Shown here: piece by piece, positions 32,338-40,457 of the stretch
Position numbering within the stretch: the first letter of the stretch is position 1
Layout: the number at the start of each line of letters is the position of its first letter
NCBI RefSeq assembly: GCF_900106555.1
Contig: NZ_FNOE01000002.1
Span: forward strand, 149,633-213,632
DNA: 64,000 nt
Direction: 5' to 3'
Source: Nitrosomonas oligotropha
Lineage (GTDB): Bacteria; Pseudomonadota; Gammaproteobacteria; Burkholderiales; Nitrosomonadaceae
Notes under the pieces: model-generated
Database searches by the model: none
The model's input: only the letters and a program-made list of their open reading frames with translations
What the model was told of the DNA's origin: nothing
Program-made: the position numbers and the translations under genes

Positions 32338-33831
32338 TTAATTTCGCTTCAACTGATCAATTAACATTTGACGGATATCGGTGTTTTCTCCCCGATTAAC
32401 AATGACGAAATCCGGATTACCTGGTTTCAGATAGTCTAAACCATGGTCTTTGCCGGAAGCGAGGAAGTCGTTGATCGCCAGTTTGTAGGTTTTTTTCGCA
32501 TCGATTGGGGTGCCGCTGATTTGCCAGGCGCCGTTCACTTGTTGGGTATTGGCGGATTGCAGGAATCCGCCCGCGCCGGAATTTGCCATGCCTTGGTTCA
32601 GCACTTTGATGAGCAGACTGCCTTTGATCGTAGCCAGTTGCACTTTGCCGCCGAACGGTAGCACCCGGATGACGTCGTAGACGGTGATTGGACCGGCAGG
32701 CAGTACGTCGTCGATGCGGATTGAACCGCTGTTGTACAGCGAAAGCTCGGCTTCGGGGTAGGGGCGTAGCAGGCTTTTGGCGATCAGTTCGGTCAAATTG
32801 GTTTTACGGGTGCGCACATTGGATTCGAGTCCGTCCAATGCTTCGGTGGTGGTCGTGACCACGGCTTCGGGCTCAAACCCTTGTTGCCGGAAGGCATCGA
32901 AGGCGATGTTCATCCATTTATCGACTACGGTTTTGACTGCGGGATCTTCCGTCAGTGTGTCATTGATCGGGACAAATTCGGGTTTGACCTGGGTTTTTCC
33001 GGTTTTCGGATCGAAATGAAGATCGACCACGTAAACCGAGCGTACATTGGCGTCGCCTTTCAGCAGCGGCGTGAAATTACCGCGCCAGTTTTGATAGTTG
33101 ACATGTTCATGCCCGCCCAGCAGTAATCCGATTTGCGGAAATTTTTGCAGCAACTCGATGTCGTCGTCGATGGCTTGATGCGTCAGGGCGACCACAAAAT
33201 CGGTTTGTCCGCTGAGTTGTTTGATTTGATCGGCGGTGGCTGCGATGGAGTCGGAATAACGCACATAACCCGGATTATTGGCCGCCAGCGTCAAGCCGAA
33301 CATGCCGATTCTGAAGGTTTTCCCGCTTTTTTTATCCGTAACAGGAATCACCAGATTCTGTTTTATACCGGCATAAGGCTGACCATCCGCGGCAAACACA
33401 TTGCTCGATACCCAGGTGAATTTTGCTTCTTTCATGCGCTGGTTGAATTGATTTTCTTTGACGTCGAATTCGTGATTGCCGAAGGTGGCATAGTCGAGTT
33501 GAAAGTGATTCAGCACATCGACCATTTGCCGCCCGGCGAGCCGGTCGCCTTCATATTGGGCGGTGCCGATCGCGGACGGACTGAACAGATCGCCACCCAG
33601 GGTGGTGATGGTATTCGGGTTGCGCGCCAGCAGTTGCTTGCGCAGCGTGGCGACCCGTGCAATGCCGCCTTCCTTGCCGCCGCTGACCGGGGTGATTTCG
33701 TAAATATCGTTAAAATGCAAAATGGTTACATGAATCCGGTCATCATCAGCGGGCGCAGTGGGTGCTGTGGCGTACGCAGTCAGCGCAAAGACAATAATGA
33801 CCGAGAGTAAAACGGCGAATGGTTTTTTCAT
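32338..33831 (-). CDS. exported bifunctional metallophosphatase/5'-nucleotidase
   Basis: A 497-residue periplasmic phosphoesterase of the UshA/5'-nucleotidase family. A signal peptide covers about residues 1-22. The N-terminal calcineurin-like domain shows ILHFNDIYEITP, GGDLFSPS, GNHEFD and LLGGHEHV, the usual metal-binding blocks, although the first block has Tyr-Glu where classical members have a His. The C-terminal nucleotide-binding domain has NSGSIRIDD and LPFGGKV. It probably releases phosphate from extracellular nucleotides. ATG at 33831 opens the signal peptide and has a GAGGG site; an upstream frame start at 33879 is less likely. Confidence 0.88.
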   Translation of the reverse strand: MKKPFAVLLSVIIVFALTAYATAPTAPADDDRIHVTILHFNDIYEITPVSGGKEGGIARVATLRKQLLARNPNTITTLGGDLFSPSAIGTAQYEGDRLAGRQMVDVLNHFQLDYATFGNHEFDVKENQFNQRMKEAKFTWVSSNVFAADGQPYAGIKQNLVIPVTDKKSGKTFRIGMFGLTLAANNPGYVRYSDSIAATADQIKQLSGQTDFVVALTHQAIDDDIELLQKFPQIGLLLGGHEHVNYQNWRGNFTPLLKGDANVRSVYVVDLHFDPKTGKTQVKPEFVPINDTLTEDPAVKTVVDKWMNIAFDAFRQQGFEPEAVVTTTTEALDGLESNVRTRKTNLTELIAKSLLRPYPEAELSLYNSGSIRIDDVLPAGPITVYDVIRVLPFGGKVQLATIKGSLLIKVLNQGMANSGAGGFLQSANTQQVNGAWQISGTPIDAKKTYKLAINDFLASGKDHGLDYLKPGNPDFVIVNRGENTDIRQMLIDQLKRN

Positions 33832-34269
33832 GATAACCCTCTCTATTTTGATAGTTGCTGTATTTAAAGTGTCGCTCAATGCCAGTCATGACTTATAGCG
33901 AGAAACCCGCTGTTGCCAATTCGCTTCCCCATCCGGGCGCTTGAGTTGCTGGCAAACGGTTTTAAACCGGTGCAGCGAAAAAGCTAATGCGATTCCTTAA
34001 GGTTATACCGTAAAGTTACTATTTGTATCAAATATGTTTCTGAGATGTGCGAGTATTGCTATGATCAGCAATGGATTGTGCATATAATCGGGAACTGCCA
34101 ATAAGAAAAATACAATCCGCCAAGATTGAGCTTTAGCGTCAGGCGCACGGGCCTCGAGAAGAAATAATCCAAAGTCAGGTAATGTAAGGAGCAAGAGTTT
34201 ACGGGTATTAGTAATGCACATTGTCCTAACAATGCTGATTAAACAAATTCAAATGAAAGGGGATTTATC
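33832..34269. other. 438-bp divergent intergenic region
   Basis: Lies between the nucleotidase (leftwards) and the diheme cytochrome gene (rightwards). A 14-base dyad ATTGT-CCTA-ACAAT (34220-34233), with the 5-4-5 spacing of CRP/FNR-type sites but not the FNR bases, is 36 bases before the cytochrome GTG. A 72-codon minus-strand frame (34003-34221) has no family features and is not called a gene. Confidence 0.4.
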
Positions 34270-36327
34270 GTGAAACAATATTTCATTTTGTCAGAAAAAC
34301 GATCTTTATTTTCTTATGCCGCCTCGATGCTCTCCATCGGCATACTATCCGCTTGCACCCTTATCCCGGGAAACGAACCTGATGATCGCCACGCATCTGC
34401 TGTTGAGAACGATCATCTTGGCGATAGCTATACAAAGGTCCAATACCTAGATCAGGGTTGGAATTCTGCCGAGAGTTTGTGGTTTTACTACACCACACAG
34501 GGATCAAACTTGATGCCCTATGATTTCTTTTTGGCGCTGGAGAAGCCGGGACAGTCCCAGCTTTTCCGTTCCGATGAGAATATGAATTTTTACCGCTACT
34601 TACCTCAGAAGGCTTCATCGATAAACCCTGATGCACTGCCGGTCGGTTGGGTTAAGGATAAATACAAAGGCAAAGAATATGTCGGTTTGACTTGCGCGGC
34701 TTGCCACACCGGACAGATCAACTATAACGGTGTAGGTATCCGTATTGATGGTGGTCCGGCCAGCGCGGATATGGAAAACATCATGATCGATCTGGCCAAA
34801 GCCTTGAAACATACGCGTGAAGATGCGGAAGCTAAGCAGCGGTTTGTCAAAAATGTATTAGCCAAGGGGAATTACAAGTCGGAAGCTGATGTGCTTGCTG
34901 ATTTAAGTAAGTATGAACAGCGCATATACAGTTATACCTATATCAATGCAAGTCAAACTTCTTATGGCTATGCACGGCTGGATGCCTTCGGACGCATATA
35001 CAATCGTGTGCTTGAACATACCATTAACGCAAGAGAGCTGAGAGAGATACTGAGCGACCGGAAGATAATGGATGATAAAGTGATGACGAAGGAGCAAATC
35101 GATGAAATCCTGGCAAAAATTGATAATGTGATCACGGGAGAGCAGCGTGATCATTTGATGGAGCGTCTGAGTAAGTATCTGACCTTTGAGCAAATAGCGC
35201 TGTTGAATAATGAGATTTTCAATCGGCCTGATGCACCCGTTAGCTATCCTTTCTTATGGGATATTGCGCAACACGATTATGTGCAATGGAATGGGATCGC
35301 TGACAATGCCGGGCTGGGGCCGATTGGCCGGAATACCGGTGAAGTGATTGGTGTATTTGGCACGCTTGACTGGAAAGAAGAAAAAGGAACGTCATTGACA
35401 TCGATTCTTTTCCAAGGCTCCGGTAACACGCGAGTCAAATTTGATTCTTCCGTTGATGTGCAAAACTTGCACAGAATTGAATCGCACTTGAAGAAATTGA
35501 ATTCTCCGGTATGGCCGCAAGAAATTCTAGGAAAAATCAATGAGGAGCAAGCTGCAAAAGGCAAACTATTATTCGATGAATATTGTGCGGCCTGCCATGC
35601 CAGAATTGATCGTGACGATCCAAACCGGCGCGTCGTCGCTCATATGACGAAAGTCAGCGCGATAGGAACGGATTCCACGATGGCAGAGAATAGCTTCAAA
35701 TATCAGGGTTATTCCGGCATTTTGCGCAACCAGTATGTAGGACTTGAAGTGGGTAATATTTTGCTGGATAAGGAAGCGCCCGTTGCAGCTTTGCTGACTC
35801 AAGCAACAAAAAATGTAGTGGCTACTCCTGATCCCGATAAGTGGTTTTTCCAACGTTGGACGGATTGGGCTGCCAATCTCGTAACAGCCTATGCGGAAAA
35901 TGAGATTAAATCCTCAATCAAAAATGGTAACTATGATCCGGATACTACAGTCAATCCATTGGCCTCACTTAATGCCTACAAGGGACGGCCTTTGAATGGA
36001 ATCTGGGCAACCGCGCCGTATTTGCACAATGGTTCTGTTCCATCATTGTATGATTTGTTATTACCCAAAAAGCGTGAAGGTGATCCGGAAGATGGGGAAT
36101 ACCGTCCTGATCAATTCGAAGTGGGTTCACGCGAATTTGATCCGGTCAAAGTGGGATTAAAAAGTAGCGGATATAAAAGCTTTACTTTTGATACCAGTTT
36201 TCCTGGCAATAGCAACGCCGGGCACGAATATGCATCCGGCAAAACAGCGCAACCGAATGGTGTAGTTTTAAGACCGCTGAATAAGGATGAAAAACTCGAC
36301 GTGCTGGAATATCTCAAAACTTTGTAA
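34270..36327 (+). CDS. RoxA-like diheme cytochrome c lipoprotein
   Basis: A 685-residue exported c-type cytochrome. The lipobox LSAC puts the acylated cysteine at residue 29. Two haem-binding motifs are present: CAACH at 142-146 and CAACH at 439-443. The wide spacing and length match the RoxA/RoxB-type dihaem family related to cytochrome c peroxidase and MauG, some of which are oxygenases (RoxA cleaves rubber). Flanking features such as YLDQGWNSAESLWFYYTTQG and GRPLNGIWATAPYLHNGSVP are typical. GTG at 34270 follows AAAGGGG. It is 87 bases upstream of a cytochrome P450 gene on the same strand. Substrate unknown. Confidence 0.85.
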   Translation: MKQYFILSEKRSLFSYAASMLSIGILSACTLIPGNEPDDRHASAVENDHLGDSYTKVQYLDQGWNSAESLWFYYTTQGSNLMPYDFFLALEKPGQSQLFRSDENMNFYRYLPQKASSINPDALPVGWVKDKYKGKEYVGLTCAACHTGQINYNGVGIRIDGGPASADMENIMIDLAKALKHTREDAEAKQRFVKNVLAKGNYKSEADVLADLSKYEQRIYSYTYINASQTSYGYARLDAFGRIYNRVLEHTINARELREILSDRKIMDDKVMTKEQIDEILAKIDNVITGEQRDHLMERLSKYLTFEQIALLNNEIFNRPDAPVSYPFLWDIAQHDYVQWNGIADNAGLGPIGRNTGEVIGVFGTLDWKEEKGTSLTSILFQGSGNTRVKFDSSVDVQNLHRIESHLKKLNSPVWPQEILGKINEEQAAKGKLLFDEYCAACHARIDRDDPNRRVVAHMTKVSAIGTDSTMAENSFKYQGYSGILRNQYVGLEVGNILLDKEAPVAALLTQATKNVVATPDPDKWFFQRWTDWAANLVTAYAENEIKSSIKNGNYDPDTTVNPLASLNAYKGRPLNGIWATAPYLHNGSVPSLYDLLLPKKREGDPEDGEYRPDQFEVGSREFDPVKVGLKSSGYKSFTFDTSFPGNSNAGHEYASGKTAQPNGVVLRPLNKDEKLDVLEYLKTL

Positions 36328-36414
36328 TATCTGGACACTCTTGAGTAATCATTCTTAACTTGCGATTCCCCGTGGTCTTGCCACGAGGATGTTTATTGAA
36401 CAAGGAGTATTGAA

Positions 36415-37689
36415 ATGAGTACAAACTATCTTGAACGGTATGATGCGACTCCCGATACGGAAAAATTTCCCTTGGTACGCCGCTGGATGGATACAGAACC
36501 TTTACCTTTCTTTAAGGAATTGCGCGCTAAGCGTCCGATCCTGGTGACGCCGGATTGCACCTTGGTGACCCGGTTTGACGATGTCAGGGAAATACTGCTG
36601 ATGTACAAAGTATTCACCGTTAAGCCGTACGTTCCAAAAATGGACAATTACCTTATGGCGCATGATGACGATGCACTGCATACCCGTGAGAAATCGCTGA
36701 TGCAATTTATGCTGAATCGTGATGATTTGCCCAGAGTGCGCAATATGGTTGCAGATATTGCCGGTGGCATTCTCGGTAATGCCAGTGGGCAGATCGAAGT
36801 TGTGAATAAATTTTGCCGGATGGTTCCCGCGACATTGGTGCAAAAGTATTTTGGACTGACGGGCGCTAATCGGGAAGACTTGATCGAGTGGTCGTATTGG
36901 AATCAATACGATACGTTCCATAATCAACCATTCGATTTATTGCCTCCGGAACTGTCAAAACGCATTATCGACCGGCATAATGAAACTTCCAAAAAGCTGG
37001 GAGACTATATCACGATGCTGATTGCGAAACGGTTATTGGCAGTGAAACTCGAGAAATTGACGTTTTCAACAATCGTCAGATTGGATGATGATATCGTCAC
37101 TCGGATGCTGCGCACCAGTTTTGCGAAAGAATTGGATTTTGATATCAAACGGCTGGGTGTGAATGCCGGCGGCTTGTTGATCGGTGCGATCGAGACCACT
37201 GCGCAAGCCGTAGCGCAAGTGCTGCAATATTTGTTCCAGCATTCGCAATGGCTGGCGGCGGCTAAAGCGGCTGCACAAAAGGAAGATACAACCGAGTTCG
37301 ACGGTATCGTGTGGGAAGCATTGCGTTTTGTTCCGATCACGTCGTATTTGTTCCGCACTACGGTGAGCGATTACACGGCTGCGAAAGGAACAGACCACGA
37401 AACGGTTTTGCGTGCCGGTACTTATGTTTTGCCGGTGACGTTATCCGCGACGTTCGATGAGCGGGCATTTGAGTCGCCGGATGAGTTTATTCCGCAGCGC
37501 AATTGGTATAACTATTTTCACTTCGGATTCGGTAACCATGAATGCCTGGGGCGTTACGTGGGTATGGTGATGATTCCTGAAATGGTTCGGCAAGTAATGC
37601 TGAAGAAAGATGTGGAGCCGAAAGGGGATATAGACTACAAATCCGGACCGTTCCCTGAAGCATACGACCTTTCCTGGGCAACAGCGTAG
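36415..37689 (+). CDS. cytochrome P450
   Basis: A 424-residue soluble P450 monooxygenase or peroxygenase. The haem loop FHFGFGNHECLG has the ligating cysteine at 377; ExxR is E301-x-x-R304; the I-helix GAIETT (257-262) has Glu-Thr at the oxygen-activation site. There is no membrane anchor. The N terminus (residues 1-45) has several PLPFFKELR-type elements seen in bacterial P450s. No ferredoxin or reductase gene is adjacent, so electrons must come from elsewhere, possibly the upstream dihaem cytochrome's partner chain, or the enzyme uses peroxide. AAGGAG precedes the ATG. A 5-base hairpin (36371-36385) lies between the two genes. Confidence 0.9.
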   Translation: MSTNYLERYDATPDTEKFPLVRRWMDTEPLPFFKELRAKRPILVTPDCTLVTRFDDVREILLMYKVFTVKPYVPKMDNYLMAHDDDALHTREKSLMQFMLNRDDLPRVRNMVADIAGGILGNASGQIEVVNKFCRMVPATLVQKYFGLTGANREDLIEWSYWNQYDTFHNQPFDLLPPELSKRIIDRHNETSKKLGDYITMLIAKRLLAVKLEKLTFSTIVRLDDDIVTRMLRTSFAKELDFDIKRLGVNAGGLLIGAIETTAQAVAQVLQYLFQHSQWLAAAKAAAQKEDTTEFDGIVWEALRFVPITSYLFRTTVSDYTAAKGTDHETVLRAGTYVLPVTLSATFDERAFESPDEFIPQRNWYNYFHFGFGNHECLGRYVGMVMIPEMVRQVMLKKDVEPKGDIDYKSGPFPEAYDLSWATA

Positions 37690-37801
37690 GTCATTGGTTT
37701 TGTGGTGGTTAAAGTGTGCAGAGCTGGTGAGATAGGTTGGACAGGGTGTCCGGATCAGTGTTCTCTCTGTACTGTGTGTAAGTAATTTCTTCTCGCATGA
37801 T

Positions 37802-37859
37802 AAAAAGACAGCGCTCTATAGCCTCAGTTGCTTGTGATTTTCAACTATAGAGCACTGTC
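37802..37859 (-). terminator. terminator of the small FNR-controlled lipoprotein gene
   Basis: A 15-base inverted repeat with one mismatch (GACAGCGCTCTATAG 37807-37821, CTATAGAGCACTGTC 37845-37859) is followed on the minus strand by TTTTT (37806-37802). It begins 17 bases after the stop of the minus-strand lipoprotein gene and also lies beyond the end of the converging P450 gene. Confidence 0.75.
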
Positions 37860-37875
37860 CACCCTCTAGCAAACT

Positions 37876-38067
37876 TTAGTAACTCGATTTTTCTTCAGTT
37901 GATCTGGCTTTTCCGCCGCCTTCCTGATCGCCCGATGGTATTTGATGGAAAGGCTGAATGGTTTTACCGTAAGCATCCGGATCAGGTGATTCCGGCGCTG
38001 TAGGCTTCCCACCGCAGGCAACTAGAACTAAAACCGCCGATACTGCTAAAAATTGTGTAATTCTCAT
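37876..38067 (-). CDS. small lipoprotein of unknown function
   Basis: A 63-residue lipoprotein: a hydrophobic signal segment and lipobox LVAC with Cys18, then a short hydrophilic mature part rich in Pro, Gly, Lys and Glu (TAPESPDPDAYGKTIQPF). I do not recognise a family; it is not obviously LptM. The ATG has an AAGG site. Support for a real gene comes from its context: an FNR-type box with a -10 correctly spaced upstream and a terminator directly downstream, making a single-gene unit. Confidence 0.7.
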   Translation of the reverse strand: MRITQFLAVSAVLVLVACGGKPTAPESPDPDAYGKTIQPFHQIPSGDQEGGGKARSTEEKSSY

Positions 38068-38119
38068 ATAGAACCTTCTGAATGTTATTTGTAATTAATT
38101 TTGTATGACGACGATTCGC

Positions 38120-38161
38120 AGAATACCGTTTACAGTTACGCGAAATATTGATCTTGATCAA
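38120..38161 (-). promoter_or_regulatory. FNR/Anr-type box and -10 upstream of the small lipoprotein gene
   Basis: TTGAT-CTTG-ATCAA at 38148-38161 is a perfect FNR-class dyad. On the minus strand TATTCT (38125-38120) stands so that a start at about 38113 would put the box centre at -41.5, the class II activator position, with a leader of about 46 bases to the lipoprotein ATG. On the plus strand no fitting -10 was found for the gene at 38237, so that gene is less likely the target. Confidence 0.72.
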
Positions 38162-38236
38162 ATTAAATTCACCTTGACATCAAACACCTGCAGGCAATCC
38201 GAATCCAAGCGATAACTTATGCTGGGAATGTAATCA

Positions 38237-38983
38237 GTGGCGCAGATCGGAATACGCTTTTATCAATCATTGAATGATTTTCTTGCACCCGGTCTCGGTG
38301 ATACGGAGATTATTTACAACTTAGAGCGAAAAGCTTCGATTAAGGACATGATCGAATCTTTCAATGTGCCGCACCCAGAAGTTGAACGAATTGTGGTAAA
38401 TGGTATTGCAGTAGATTTTAACTATACTGTGCGGGATGGAGATCATATCGAGGTTTTCCCGGCGGGTGAAAATTTCAACGGTATACCGGTACTGCAACTG
38501 AGGGTAGCGTTATCGCTACCACCGCTATTCTTGGTCGATAGCAATCTTGGGAGATTAGCACGCTATCTGAGGTTGCTCGGATTCGACTGCCTTTATCGCA
38601 ATGATTACGACGATGGCGCAATGGCAAAAATAGCCTGTGAGCAGCAGCGTGTCGTGCTTACCAGGGATCGTTCGCTATTGAAACGCAGGATCATTGTGCA
38701 CGGGTATTTTGTGCGTGCGGATAGGCCGAAAATTCAAACCCGGGAAGTTCTGAAAAGATTTGCGTTATATTCCCTAATCAGACCGTTAACGCGTTGTACT
38801 CAGTGCAATGGAATATTGATAGGAACCGGCAAGAAGCTTATTGAACATCGCCTGGAACCGTTGACAAGGCAACATTACGATAAATTTCTGATCTGTCCGG
38901 AATGCGACCGGATTTACTGGCAAGGGAGTCACAGTATGCGCATCAAACAGCTTCTTGACGAATTCATTGACGAGAAATCGTAA
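38237..38983 (+). CDS. ubiquitin-like/Mut7-C RNase fusion protein
   Basis: A 248-residue soluble protein with two parts. Residues 1-85 are a beta-grasp (ubiquitin-like, Mut7-C ubiquitin) domain ending in DGDHIEVFPAGE. Residues 95-245 are the Mut7-C PIN-like RNase: FLVDSNLGRLARYLRLLGFD carries the first acidic site, VVLTRDRSLLKRR the second, and a zinc ribbon CTQCNGIL...CPECDRIYW closes the domain. The substrate is unknown; members are thought to act on RNA. GTG at 38237 follows GGGAA. It is monocistronic and faces the small lipoprotein gene across an FNR-type site. Confidence 0.85.
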   Translation: MAQIGIRFYQSLNDFLAPGLGDTEIIYNLERKASIKDMIESFNVPHPEVERIVVNGIAVDFNYTVRDGDHIEVFPAGENFNGIPVLQLRVALSLPPLFLVDSNLGRLARYLRLLGFDCLYRNDYDDGAMAKIACEQQRVVLTRDRSLLKRRIIVHGYFVRADRPKIQTREVLKRFALYSLIRPLTRCTQCNGILIGTGKKLIEHRLEPLTRQHYDKFLICPECDRIYWQGSHSMRIKQLLDEFIDEKS

Positions 38984-39186
38984 TCAACACCTTAACTCGA
39001 AGCTGATGTTTTCTGTCGTTTGAATCATATTCTGCTCGGATTTTTATTCAGTATGCATTCAGATTTACCTCGTTATGATAGTGTCAAATAGCGGTCGAGG
39101 TGGGTTGATGACTGAGGAAGCCTGAGGTGTTGTTTAGAGATTTGATTAACGGGTAAAAGTTGTAGTGAATTCTGATTGAGGTTGAT

Positions 39187-40350
39187 ATGAATAAATATAA
39201 ATTAGCGTGCTTGGCTATCGCCCTCTGCGGAATATTTTCAATGAATCCAGCTGGCGCTGAGGGAGACGGCGGTGGCTTTGATGGTGGGTTCGATGGTGGT
39301 GATTTCGGCGGCGATTATGGCGGTGACTACGGTGGCGATTTTGGTGGTGATCTCGATTCGGGCGGATATTCGGATTACTCCGATCAGGGTGGTTTTGACC
39401 AAAGCGATGCTTTCGACCAGAATGATGAATTCAACCAACCGGAAGACTTTGGGGCAGCCGATGATGCGTTTCAGGGAAATGATTTAGAACAAACCGATGC
39501 AGCGAGTCAGCCGAATGATTTCGCTACGGAAGATACCCCGGATAACAGCACTGATACAGCATCCGGTAGCGATGGGCCCGCAGATGAATCCTTGAAAAAA
39601 GAGTTACCGGATCAATCCGTTGATACCGCTTCCGATCCAAGCCAAGGCGCTCAAGGGGATGCTCTGGGTCAGCACAATGATTCAAATCCGAATGCTGAAT
39701 CTACCGATTCAACTCAATCCGCAGGAGCAACCGACTCTCCTGGGGCTGCCGATACTGCTTCTACTGCGGGTGACCAATCTGCCCAGAATGATAGTACTGT
39801 CGTTCAAGACGGTTCCTCCACGCAAAATGTGAATATTCAGAACAATACGAATGTAAGTCAAAATACTACAGGGAATGATCATGGCCATCATCACGGGGGA
39901 GGGCATCATCATCACGATAACTTTGGTTTGGGATTCGGCTTAGGTCTGGGAGTGGGGCTAGGATTCGGATTCGGGCCATTTGGTTATTACAGTCCGTTTG
40001 TTCCCTTCGGTTATTATGGCTTCGGCGGGCCATTCAGCAGCTTTGGTTTTTACGGCGGCCGTGGTGTTGGAGTTGGATTCTATAATAGTTATGCCGGTTT
40101 TGGCCCTTACCGCTATTTTGAACCGTATTATCCCTTGGGCGGATATCTGGCTGCCTCGCCGGTATTTTCGTCAAACATGGCATTCGCCCCGGCCAGAGCA
40201 CCCACCTATGTTCAACGTAATGAAGTTTCCGGCCCTGCGCCTGTGCAGCAAAGGAACTATTGGTATTACTGCCGCAAGCCCGAAGGATACTATCCCTATG
40301 TGAAGCAGTGCTCAGGCCAATGGATCAAAGTTCCTCCGCAACCTTCCTGA
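39187..40350 (+). CDS. secreted Gly/Asp-rich, His-rich protein
   Basis: A 387-residue protein with a signal peptide cleaved near Ala24. The mature start is a repeat of Gly-Gly-Asp-Phe/Tyr units (25-60), then an acidic Asp/Ser/Gln region (60-225), a histidine cluster (232-243, HGHHHGGGHHHH), a Gly/Phe/Tyr-rich stretch with alternating Gly-Leu/Phe that could be beta-forming or membrane-associated (245-300), and a C-terminal segment WYYCRKPEGYYPYVKQC with two cysteines. That last motif recurs in unrelated envelope proteins of proteobacteria. The histidines suggest metal binding; function is unknown. The composition makes homology searches unreliable. Confidence 0.8.
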   Translation: MNKYKLACLAIALCGIFSMNPAGAEGDGGGFDGGFDGGDFGGDYGGDYGGDFGGDLDSGGYSDYSDQGGFDQSDAFDQNDEFNQPEDFGAADDAFQGNDLEQTDAASQPNDFATEDTPDNSTDTASGSDGPADESLKKELPDQSVDTASDPSQGAQGDALGQHNDSNPNAESTDSTQSAGATDSPGAADTASTAGDQSAQNDSTVVQDGSSTQNVNIQNNTNVSQNTTGNDHGHHHGGGHHHHDNFGLGFGLGLGVGLGFGFGPFGYYSPFVPFGYYGFGGPFSSFGFYGGRGVGVGFYNSYAGFGPYRYFEPYYPLGGYLAASPVFSSNMAFAPARAPTYVQRNEVSGPAPVQQRNYWYYCRKPEGYYPYVKQCSGQWIKVPPQPS

Positions 40351-40403
40351 GTCTTTGACTTCACGAGTGCTCTGATCAAGAGTAAACAGACTTACACATC
40401 ATT

Positions 40404-40441
40404 AAGGCGATACCTGAGTTACCCCAGGTATCGCCTTATTT
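40404..40441. terminator. bidirectional terminator between converging genes
   Basis: A perfect 13-base stem (AAGGCGATACCTG 40404-40416, complement 40425-40437) with an 8-base loop, followed by ATTTC on the plus strand. It separates the secreted His-rich protein gene from the converging chemoreceptor gene and lies 54 bases after the former's stop. Confidence 0.7.
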
Positions 40442-40457
40442 CAATCAACCCTTATTG

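Noticed and set aside
33133..33810. 225-codon frame opposite the nucleotidase gene
   Set aside because: Antisense to a well-supported phosphatase with all metal-binding motifs; no ribosome site or domain.
34003..34221. 72-codon minus-strand frame upstream of the dihaem cytochrome
   Set aside because: Hydrophobic by chance in an A/T-rich region, with no ribosome site and a start inside a probable promoter region.
38148..38161. FNR-type box as activator of the Mut7-C gene at 38237
   Set aside because: No -10 at the right distance on the plus strand, whereas the minus-strand spacing is exact.
39259..39375. Short tandem repeats resembling a CRISPR array or minisatellite
   Set aside because: They are in-frame Gly-Gly-Asp-Phe/Tyr codons of a secreted protein; there are no spacers of equal length.
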